Source: CAYUMU01 sp964445985
GTDB taxonomy: Bacteria; Planctomycetota; Planctomycetia; Pirellulales; S012-138
Length of the DNA stretch: 6,442 nucleotides
NCBI GenBank assembly: GCA_964445985.1
Contig: CAYUMU010000157.1
Span: forward strand, 1-6,442
Reading direction: 5' to 3'
Made by a program: the position numbers and the translations under genes. Shown piece after piece: positions 1 through 6,105 of the stretch (positions within the stretch are counted from its first letter, which is position 1; every line of letters starts with the position of its first letter). The notes under the pieces were generated by a model, which ran no database searches, had not been told where the DNA came from, and worked only from the letters and a program-made list of their open reading frames with translations.

Positions 1-209
1 AATCGTTACATCTCAATCCTCCTCTCCCAGGCTTACCTGGACGCAATGGCACGCCATGAGCCTAAGCGAAGGGCGTGGTATGAGTGCTCTTCAGGCCAGC
101 TATACTTGATCGGCTTCCCAGGGCACCCGTTATTGCAGCCTGTTCGACGCTCGCGCTGTTCGTTATTCCATTCCCACGCCTTGTCCGGCGTGATCGGTCG
201 CACCCAGCG

Positions 210-617
210 CTATTGGGTGTGAAATGCGCGAAGGACGTGGTTGCTGTGCTTGTCGATATGCACGCAGGGCGCGCCTCCCAGTGTTTTCGGCGGCAGTTGC
301 CACGTGACCTCCCAATAATCAAGGCCGTCGTTGATTTCGCATGGTCGATCGTGCGTGTTGGCCCAGTCTGGGTGGTGATCGCGGAGATATTGCTTCGCGA
401 TGTTTTCCAACTCGAGGGTCAGCGTGCTCGATGGTTGTTGCCCATCGGGATGGGCAGGATCGGCGAGATTGCTGGGTTTGCAGCCAGCCCAGGCGCTGAA
501 GAGCAAGATGGCAACGAAAACGTGAGGAACGATGCGATACCGCTCAGTTGACCGACCATGTCTGTGACGGTGATGCTTTGATTGCCGGTTTGAAAAGTCC
601 AGTTTTATCGGCTGCAT
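210..617 (-). CDS. Small predicted lipoprotein with an NTF2-immunity-like or PepSY-like C-terminal domain
   Basis: This 135-residue protein was probably exported and lipidated. Residues 1-28 are a long basic, histidine-rich n-region (KHHRHRHGR), 29-41 are hydrophobic (IVPHVFVAILLFS), and AWAGC ending at Cys46 resembles a lipobox for signal peptidase II. Residues about 67-135 form a small alpha-beta domain: a helix with IAKQYLRDHHPDW, then YWEVTWQLPP, then GGAPCVHID, ending VLRAFHTQ. The pattern W-x-V ... P ... GG-x-P-x-V-x-ID ... V resembles NTF2-fold immunity proteins and small PepSY-like domains; I recognise the pattern but cannot choose between them. The ATG start follows a weak purine run (GGCGGG, 8-base spacer), and no other ATG or GTG lies before the hydrophobic segment. 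It sits 52 bases after the large FGE/WD40 gene on the same strand, so it is probably co-transcribed. A plus-strand frame covering the same bases has no such signals and was judged a shadow. Confidence 0.72.
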   Translation of the reverse strand: MQPIKLDFSNRQSKHHRHRHGRSTERYRIVPHVFVAILLFSAWAGCKPSNLADPAHPDGQQPSSTLTLELENIAKQYLRDHHPDWANTHDRPCEINDGLDYWEVTWQLPPKTLGGAPCVHIDKHSNHVLRAFHTQ

Positions 618-669
618 TCTGGATTCCCGCCTTCGGTATAGACGGATCGATCGGGGCTGGGTCGCACAT

Positions 670-1851
670 TCACTTCAAAACGGGAACTAAAGCGATGCGG
701 AAACCCAGGTCGTCGTACCGGTAGTCCGGCGTGAGCCTGCCGCGTCGCGCGGATCGGCAGCCCCCGGCGGCACGACTCCAGCTACCGCCTCGGAGTACCC
801 GGTACGTCGCTGTCTGCGTCGCCTCGGGGTCGGTTCCACCCGGCAGTTGATCGGCGTACCAATCGCGGCACCATTCCCAAACATTCCCGTGCATGTCATG
901 CAGATTCCACGGGTTGGCGCGCTTCAAACCGACTTCATGTGCGTACTTTTCATTCGCAAAGTCAGCGTTCTTGTCGTACCAGCCATACTGCGTGAGCGCC
1001 GCGTCGTTGGTCCCAAAGTGATACGGCGTGGTCGTGCCGACCCGGCAGGCGTATTCCCACTGCGCCTCGGTTGGCAGCGTGTACTCCCAATCGGCCGGCA
1101 ACCGGACCGCCCTGCGCTCGCTCTCCGTTAGTTTCTTGCAGAACGCCATCGCGTCGGTCCAACTCAGATAACTGGCCGCGTAATTCGCGCCTTCCCGCAT
1201 GTTCCTCTGGCCCTTCCACGGTTCAGTTCCCATCACGGCTTTCCACTGGCCCTGGGCAACTTCCGTTTGGCCCAGCCAGAACCCGCGCGTGAGCGTCACC
1301 GAAACCTGATCTTCGTCGTTCTCTCGGCTGGGTTCGTTTATCGGGCCGCTGCCCATCATAAATTGGCCCCCGGGGCACCAAACGAGCTTGCAACTCAAGC
1401 CGTTGTCGGTGCGCACCTGGCCGAGACGGTTCGCGTCAGCCGGAATCAGGGGCTGCGCAAGCTCAATGGGCTGAGCAGACGCGACTGCCGGCGGGGGTTG
1501 CAAGGAACCGCTGACTTGCTCCTGGCCCGCGGGGTTGGCGAGCCGCAGAATGTAGACCATGCCGTTGCCGTTGGCGGTGGCCAGGTAGCGGCCGGTTGTG
1601 TCGAAGGCGGTCTGGCTGATCCTGCGTCCGGGGGGGCCAAGTTGCCAGACGGCTCGCTCCTGCCCATCCGCCACGTTCCATAGCCGAACCGTACCGTCCA
1701 AACCGGACGACGCCAAGACTCCGCCATCGGGGCTGAACGCCACGGAAGAAACACCGCCCGTGTGCCCGGTGAGCATGCGCCGCTCGCTTCCCGTGCCGGC
1801 GTCCCACAGCTTGATCGTCTTGTCGTAACTCCCCGAGGCGATGGTTTTGCC
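670..1851 (-). CDS. 3' part of the J-like/TM/FGE/WD40/FGE gene: last WD40 repeats and C-terminal FGE-sulfatase domain
   Basis: This is the C-terminal part of the gene whose 5' part lies across the gap; it is open at the gap and ends at a TGA. It starts inside a WD40 repeat (GKTIASGSYDKTIKLWDA), continues through VSSVAFSPDGGVLASSGLDG...VRLWNV, and ends the propeller with a weaker repeat (ISQTAFDTTGRYLATANGNG). A Pro/Ala/Gln-rich linker of about 40 residues follows. The last ~245 residues are an FGE-sulfatase (SUMF1-like, C-type-lectin fold) domain, with FMMGS, TEVAQGQW, LPTEAQWEYACR, DMHGNVWEWC, LRGGSW and DLGFRIAL in the usual order. In human SUMF1 the pair Cys336/Cys341 oxidises sulfatase cysteine to formylglycine. 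Here the first position is Arg (codon 772-774) and only the second Cys remains (codon 757-759), so true formylglycine-generating activity is unlikely. It resembles the first FGE domain closely enough to suggest internal duplication. GC in hand-counted 60-base samples is mostly 60-77%, above the 5' part. Confidence 0.85.
   Translation of the reverse strand, partial: GKTIASGSYDKTIKLWDAGTGSERRMLTGHTGGVSSVAFSPDGGVLASSGLDGTVRLWNVADGQERAVWQLGPPGRRISQTAFDTTGRYLATANGNGMVYILRLANPAGQEQVSGSLQPPPAVASAQPIELAQPLIPADANRLGQVRTDNGLSCKLVWCPGGQFMMGSGPINEPSRENDEDQVSVTLTRGFWLGQTEVAQGQWKAVMGTEPWKGQRNMREGANYAASYLSWTDAMAFCKKLTESERRAVRLPADWEYTLPTEAQWEYACRVGTTTPYHFGTNDAALTQYGWYDKNADFANEKYAHEVGLKRANPWNLHDMHGNVWEWCRDWYADQLPGGTDPEATQTATYRVLRGGSWSRAAGGCRSARRGRLTPDYRYDDLGFRIALVPVLK
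1797..1851. repeat. 55-bp exact repeat, left copy at the contig end
   Basis: This is identical base for base to 1952-2006. The match ends exactly at the gap on one side and at the start of the other contig on the other, so the shared length equals the assembly overlap, not a natural repeat boundary. It codes, on the minus strand, for the strand-b/c part of a WD40 repeat (GKTIASGSYDKTIKLWDA). Confidence 0.95.
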
Positions 1852-1951
1852 NNNNNNNNNNNNNNNNNNNNNNNNNNNNNNNNNNNNNNNNNNNNNNNNN
1901 NNNNNNNNNNNNNNNNNNNNNNNNNNNNNNNNNNNNNNNNNNNNNNNNNNN
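1852..1951. other. Assembly gap of 100 Ns inside the WD40 coding repeats
   Basis: One hundred consecutive Ns are a usual placeholder for a gap of unknown size. The 55 bases left of it (1797-1851) are identical to the 55 bases right of it (1952-2006). That is what a de Bruijn assembly with k=55 leaves when contigs end at one repeated k-mer. Keeping the 126-base repeat period requires a true length of 71, 197, 323 and so on. All of these are 2 modulo 3, whereas 100 is 1 modulo 3, and the correction puts both gene halves into the same frame. Any translation read through the Ns is therefore artificially frameshifted. Confidence 0.97.
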
Positions 1952-2006
1952 CGGCGTCCCACAGCTTGATCGTCTTGTCGTAACTCCCCGAGGCGATGGT
2001 TTTGCC
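1952..2006. repeat. 55-bp exact repeat, right copy at the contig end
   Basis: This is the second copy of the 55 bases at 1797-1851. It is also the first 55 bases of a full 126-bp unit, and 54 of its 55 bases match the start of the next unit at 2078. Confidence 0.95.
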
Positions 2007-4037
2007 GTCGGGACTGAACGCCACGCAACGGACCCCGCCCGTGTGCCCGGAGAGCGTGCGCCGCTCTCTTCCCGTGGCGGCGTCCCACAGCTTGATCGTC
2101 TTGTCGTAACTCCCCGAGGAGATGGTTTTGCCGTCAGGGCTGAACGCCACGGAAGAGACGCCTTGCGTGTGGCCAGAGAGTGTGCGCCGTAGCTCGCCGG
2201 TCTCGGCGTCCCAGAGCATGATGGTCTTGTCACCGCTGCCCGAGACAACGGTTTTACCGTCGGGACTGAACACCACGGAATAAACATCGCTCCAATGCTT
2301 CAACCGACTAGTTCCCAGGATGGCCACCAGTTCCGCCGGCGCTTTCGCCGGGTCGCCCCCGCCGGCAGCCGCCAACTCGTGCGGGTCGATCGACTCGCGC
2401 CGCAGGGCGTCCAAAGGGCTGGGCCCGCCGGCGAGCGCCAGCGGTCGTGGCGAAGAATCTGTCGGCCGTCTCCCCGAGCCTATGAGAGGGGCAGCAGGGC
2501 GAGGCAGCGTGGTTGCCGGGGCGGATGCATGTAACTGTGGCAGGTCAGTCTTGCTGACAATCGTCGGTCCAGGCGCGCCAGCTAACTGAAGGACAATTCG
2601 GAATCCTAAGTCGCTATCTCGGTATGTAGGGCTGTCACTAAAGCGCGATGCCGAACGGCAATAGCTCGCGGAGTCGTCCCAGCTACCGCCGCGGGTTATC
2701 CTCGCGGCATCTTCACCCAAGAATAACGGGTTCGTCCCGCCAGGCAGTCGCCCTGAATAATGATCCAGGCACCACTCCCACACATTGCCATGCATATCGA
2801 ACAAGCCAAGAGCATTGGGCAACTTGGCAGCCACCAAGTGAGGATACTGTTCACCTCGCTCCCAGGCATTGGAGGCGAACCAGGCATACTGCGAGAGGTT
2901 GCCTTCCGTGTTGCCAAAGTGATAGCTGCTCGCAGTTCCTGCCCGGCATGCATACTCCCATTCTGCCTCGGTCGGCAAGCGATAGGTTTTGCCTTCTCGG
3001 GCGCTAAGCCGTTTGCAGAATTCCTGAGCATCGTGCCAACTCACGTACGTTGCAGGGCATGCTGCATTCTCTTGAACGAATTCTTTCCCTGTCCAGGGCG
3101 AAGTGCCCATGACCTGCCGCCACTGGCCTTGAGTTACCTCGGTTTTGCCGATGTAAAATGCATGAGTAAGAATTACAGAGACCTGAGCCTTTGCTGGAGT
3201 TTGCCCTGCCTCTTGTGGGGGCGGTCCCATTTGAAATGTGCCTGGACGAATGAGCGCAAGCTCCATCCCGACGGAATTGGAGAATGAATCGCCAACACGT
3301 TCCGGGGTTGGGGCAATCGTTTGAGTCTTCGTTGGGGTCGAGGAAGATGAAACCGCCGTTTCGACCACTTCCTGTTGCTGCTCTGGCTCTCGGCTCATCA
3401 GACCCAGGAAATCATACTGTGGCCCCAGATAGCAAAGGATGATGTAGCCCACCGTCAGGCCCAAAAGCGGAGCGCCGACATGCATCGCCATTGACAGTGC
3501 CCACGGCTTCTTGCGGCGTTTGGCCTGCGAGGCGTAATTCGGCTGTTCAAATCCCGAATGCGCCGGTGGGGGCGCCCATTGCCCCTCCATGAGGGATTGG
3601 GGCTCGGCCGTTCGTGGCGGGACGATTTGGTTCGCCCACGGGAAGTGTTCTTGCGGAGTTGCGCCAGTGTATGAGCCATACGGCAAAGTAGGAATTTGCG
3701 GCGAGGGCGGACCTACAGGTGGCGGCGTCGGGGACGATGTTATTGTCGTTGGAGGCTGCCGCGATACCCTGAGTCGTGCGTCATACGCCGCCTTGCGCTT
3801 CTGGTCGAGCAATTCTCCCTTTGCCCGAGAGAGTTCGTTCAAGATGTGCTGCGACAGCTCCGCATGTTCACCGAGCTCGTATCGCCGCACATGCGCCATT
3901 TGCCGTTCCGCGGCATCGGTAATCACCTCGACGTCAGATTCGAACTCTTCTAGGCCAAGTAGCCGATAATGGTTCGGCGGCTGATGCTTTGGTGCAATGC
4001 CCAGCCAACGATGATAAGGGTCGAGCGCCTGCGCCAT
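1952..4037 (-). CDS. 5' part of a membrane-anchored multidomain protein: J-like domain, TM helix, FGE-sulfatase, WD40 repeats (continues across the gap)
   Basis: This is the N-terminal 695 residues of a protein of at least about 1112 residues. Residues 5-90 are J-domain-like (NHYRLLGL ... AERQMAHVRRY ... LNELSRAKGELLDQKRKAAYD), but the HPD motif that stimulates Hsp70 is absent. Residues 91-170 are proline-rich. KRRKK at 173-177 precedes one hydrophobic helix at about 179-204, which predicts N-terminus inside and the rest outside. Residues 256-484 are an FGE-sulfatase domain (FQMG, TEVTQGQW, LPTEAEWEYACRAG, DMHGNVWEWC, RGGSW, DLGFRI). At the SUMF1 Cys336 position it has Asp455; the second Cys is kept (Cys460). 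A Pro/Ala linker follows to about 580, then WD40 repeats from 585 (VVFSPDGKTVVSGSGDKTI) up to the gap. I chose the ATG at 4037 because GAGAGG lies 9 bases upstream and the conserved planctomycete leader starts there; a GTG at 4067 would add ten residues. It follows the Hsp70 gene by 91 bases. Function unknown; a scaffold or sensor is likeliest. Confidence 0.87.
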
Positions 4038-4046
4038 GATTGATTG

Positions 4047-4052
4047 CCTCTC
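4047..4052 (-). promoter_or_regulatory. Ribosome binding site that favours the ATG start of the large gene
   Basis: GAGAGG on the minus strand ends 9 bases before the ATG at 4035-4037. The alternative in-frame GTG (4065-4067) lies upstream of this site, so the site could not serve it. This decides for the shorter N-terminus, MAQALDPYHRW. Confidence 0.6.
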
Positions 4053-4128
4053 GAAGTTGCTCAGCACTCTAACTCGATCGGTGCGTTATGTTAAGGAGGG
4101 CATTTGAGGTCGTCGTGGTCAGGTTCGG

Positions 4129-6105
4129 CTACGCTGTCGCTGAGGACTGCAGTTGTTGCGCTTCCGCAATCTCGCTTTCGACACCAAGCGGGTGATAGCG
4201 GGCGGTGAGACAATCGCGGCCGAGAGCCAACAGCAACAAATCAACCTGTTTGCGGGTCTCCACGGTATCCATCTTGGCATTTGCCAACTCGGCGCCATGT
4301 TGCAGCGATTCGGTGCTGCTCACGGCACCGCCGGTGTTCTCTTGCAACGATAGGAGGCGAGCTTGAGCGGCAAATAGGCGCTCTAAAGCCCCACGGGCAG
4401 CATCGCGACTTCCACGCACTTTGCGCGGCACCTCCTGTTGCACGGCGGCGGAGCCAATCTTTTGAAATAACTGGGCAAGCTTGCGAGGCACTCGGGTCTC
4501 GCCCATTGTGGAGGGCTCGCCCGGAGTAGGTTCCGTCGCGGATTCGACGCCCTGCAATCTCGCTTTCCAGGTTTGCAGATCCCCCAGTTCCACGCCTGTA
4601 TTTCGCTGGATCTCCACGACCGCCGACTGACGAGAAGCAGGCACGCGGGCAGCGACCGAAATTCGCCCATTGGATGCATATCGATACTCGACGTCGATGC
4701 GAGTCCCCTGTGGCAGGCCCGGCGGGAGGTTGCGCACGACGCAATGGCCTAGTGGTATGCAATGCTCTGGACGATGGCTTTCGCCTTCCACGACTTGCAC
4801 TTTGACATCCCGCTGATCTGCTTTCGCTGTTCGAAACGTCCTGACAGCCTTTGCGGGGAGTGGAGTGTTCTTGGGAATTAAAATGACATTTGATTTCTGC
4901 CGCGTTTTGGCGTGCATGCCCACAACCCCTAAACTATGGGAGTTCACGTTCACCAACTCAAATTGAGCCACGGGGGCTTTTGTTTTGTCCGCCGACAGCA
5001 TTCCCGCGTAGATGGCAGCTCCATGGGCAATGGCTTCATCAGGCGACTGGGAGCGATCCGGCTCTTTACCAGTCGCCGCACGCAGGGCCGCAACAACCAT
5101 GGGCATCCTGCTCGAACCTCCGACCAGCAGGATCCGGTCGATATCTTCCCACTTCAGGCCAGCGCTCCGGACAGTCAAGGATGTGGTGGTGATGGTGCGA
5201 TCGATGAGATCTTGTGTTAATTCATCGAACAACTCACGCGTCAGTTCAATCTTCTCGCGAATTCCTCCGTGAAAACATACCAGGGGAATCCTCTGCCGTT
5301 GCGATAGCACGTGCTTGGCCTCTCGGGCGTCTAGCCACAACTGGGCAGCATCCCGCAGGTCGCTCCGGGGGTCCAAGCCGTGCTTGTTGAGAAAGTACTC
5401 GGCCACATGATTTACGATCCGGAGATCGAAATCTTTGCCGCCTAGCTGCACATCACCATCGGTTGCTAGTGTTCGGAACCGGTTGCCTTCGATCTCCAGA
5501 ATACTCACGTCGAACGTACCACCACCCAGGTCATAAACGAGGATCCGTTCTGGAGTCTTTCTCGTAGCGTCAACTTTACCGCCCATCACTCCTTTCTCAA
5601 ATGCGTAAGCAACTGCCGCTGCCGTTGGTTCGTTGATAATGTCGAGCACATTCAATCCCGCTAAGCGGGCAGCTTCTTGAGTTGACCTTCGGCGATTTTC
5701 ATCAAAGAAGGCAGGCACCGTGACCACGACATCTCGAACTGGTCCTAGCCGCGTTTCCGCATCCCGCTTTAGCTTTTCCAAGACGAACGCACTGAGCACT
5801 GCCGGCGGGATCGTGATTCCGCAAAATCCCCTTCGGAAAGCGGGTTCTCCCATGTCTCGTTTGAAGCAGTCCGCGAAAGAATCGGGGGTGATCGTTGAAC
5901 TCTTCAGAGTTTCCTTTCCCACAATAATCTCGCCATCTTCCACCAACACCGCGCTAGGCGTGAGAAGGTCGCCCACATCATTGGTAATTGTTCGCGGCCT
6001 TCCGGTATCTTCCAAGAATGCGGCTACGGAATAAGTGGTTCCGAGGTCAATGCCCACGGGATAACGCTGGTCGTTGGGCAAAGGAGTTGAAGTTGAAATG
6101 GTCAT
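4129..6105 (-). CDS. Hsp70-family chaperone paralogue with diverged linker and C-terminus
   Basis: This is a 658-residue cytosolic Hsp70-like ATPase. The nucleotide-binding domain is at about 16-372 and looks competent: phosphate loop 1 GIDLGTTYS at 18-26, FKRDMG with the equivalent of DnaK Lys70 at Lys82, VVVTVPAFFDENRR at 126-139, INEPTAAAVAY at 157-167, phosphate loop 2 DLGGGTFD at 192-199, and the adenosine motif LLVGGSSRMP at 326-335. A beta-type substrate-binding domain follows (about 380-505; NSHSLGV at 388-394, IPKNTPLPAKAV at 410-421). The interdomain linker, VLLLDV in DnaK, reads FELVNV here (382-387). The last ~150 residues look helical but do not resemble the DnaK lid, and there is no acidic C-terminal tail. 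It is clearly Hsp70 family but is probably a lineage-specific paralogue and not the housekeeping DnaK; no grpE or dnaJ is adjacent. The ATG has only a weak GAGGG 13 bases upstream. It is the first gene of the probable operon and ends 91 bases before the J-like/FGE/WD40 gene. Confidence 0.93.
   Translation of the reverse strand: MTISTSTPLPNDQRYPVGIDLGTTYSVAAFLEDTGRPRTITNDVGDLLTPSAVLVEDGEIIVGKETLKSSTITPDSFADCFKRDMGEPAFRRGFCGITIPPAVLSAFVLEKLKRDAETRLGPVRDVVVTVPAFFDENRRRSTQEAARLAGLNVLDIINEPTAAAVAYAFEKGVMGGKVDATRKTPERILVYDLGGGTFDVSILEIEGNRFRTLATDGDVQLGGKDFDLRIVNHVAEYFLNKHGLDPRSDLRDAAQLWLDAREAKHVLSQRQRIPLVCFHGGIREKIELTRELFDELTQDLIDRTITTTSLTVRSAGLKWEDIDRILLVGGSSRMPMVVAALRAATGKEPDRSQSPDEAIAHGAAIYAGMLSADKTKAPVAQFELVNVNSHSLGVVGMHAKTRQKSNVILIPKNTPLPAKAVRTFRTAKADQRDVKVQVVEGESHRPEHCIPLGHCVVRNLPPGLPQGTRIDVEYRYASNGRISVAARVPASRQSAVVEIQRNTGVELGDLQTWKARLQGVESATEPTPGEPSTMGETRVPRKLAQLFQKIGSAAVQQEVPRKVRGSRDAARGALERLFAAQARLLSLQENTGGAVSSTESLQHGAELANAKMDTVETRKQVDLLLLALGRDCLTARYHPLGVESEIAEAQQLQSSATA

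Larger units (their letters stand above)
1671..2296 (-). repeat. Tandem 126-bp WD40-coding repeats, interrupted by the gap
   Basis: The unit is 126 bp (42 codons), one WD40 repeat. Unit boundaries marked by cggcgtccca stand at 1952, 2078 and 2204 (exact spacing 126) and again at 1797 beyond the gap. The first 55 bases of the units at 1952 and 2078 differ at one position, and the copies at 1797 and 1952 are identical over all 55 bases that can be compared. The unit at 2204 and the one left of 1797 are more diverged. Each unit codes for a variant of VAFSPDGKTIASGSYDKTI followed by KLWDAATGRERRTLSGHTGG. The central copies are so alike that recent duplication or gene conversion is likely, and the number of copies inside the gap is unknown. 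Confidence 0.9.

Noticed and set aside
1..222. Plus-strand frame open from the window edge to a TGA, with an ATG at 46
   Set aside because: About 73 codons with no recognisable motif, and it overlaps the end of the lipoprotein gene. It could be the tail of a gene outside the window but there is not enough to support it.
198..222. Inverted repeat (CACCCA ... TGGGTG, 7-base loop) over the stop codon of the lipoprotein gene
   Set aside because: It could be a terminator stem, but no T-run follows in the direction of transcription and the stem is only six solid pairs.
84..551. Plus-strand open frame of 155 codons opposite the lipoprotein
   Set aside because: It overlaps the minus-strand gene almost fully and has no domain. 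The minus-strand reading has a hydrophobic signal, a lipobox and a recognisable C-terminal pattern.
670..1413. Variable region of a diversity-generating retroelement, since these act on C-type-lectin/FGE folds
   Set aside because: No reverse transcriptase or matching template repeat lies in the window, and the two FGE copies differ over their whole length, not at adenine positions of one short segment.
1463..2287. Minus-strand frame rich in repeated RRSSCGTP-like peptides
   Set aside because: It is the out-of-frame translation of the 126-bp WD40 repeats.
1671..2296. CRISPR-like array because of regular repeats
   Set aside because: The 126-bp period has no spacers and codes in frame for WD40 repeats.
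2760..3287. Plus-strand open frame of 175 codons
   Set aside because: It is antisense to the first FGE domain, whose conserved motifs run unbroken on the minus strand; no domain or ribosome binding site supports the plus strand.
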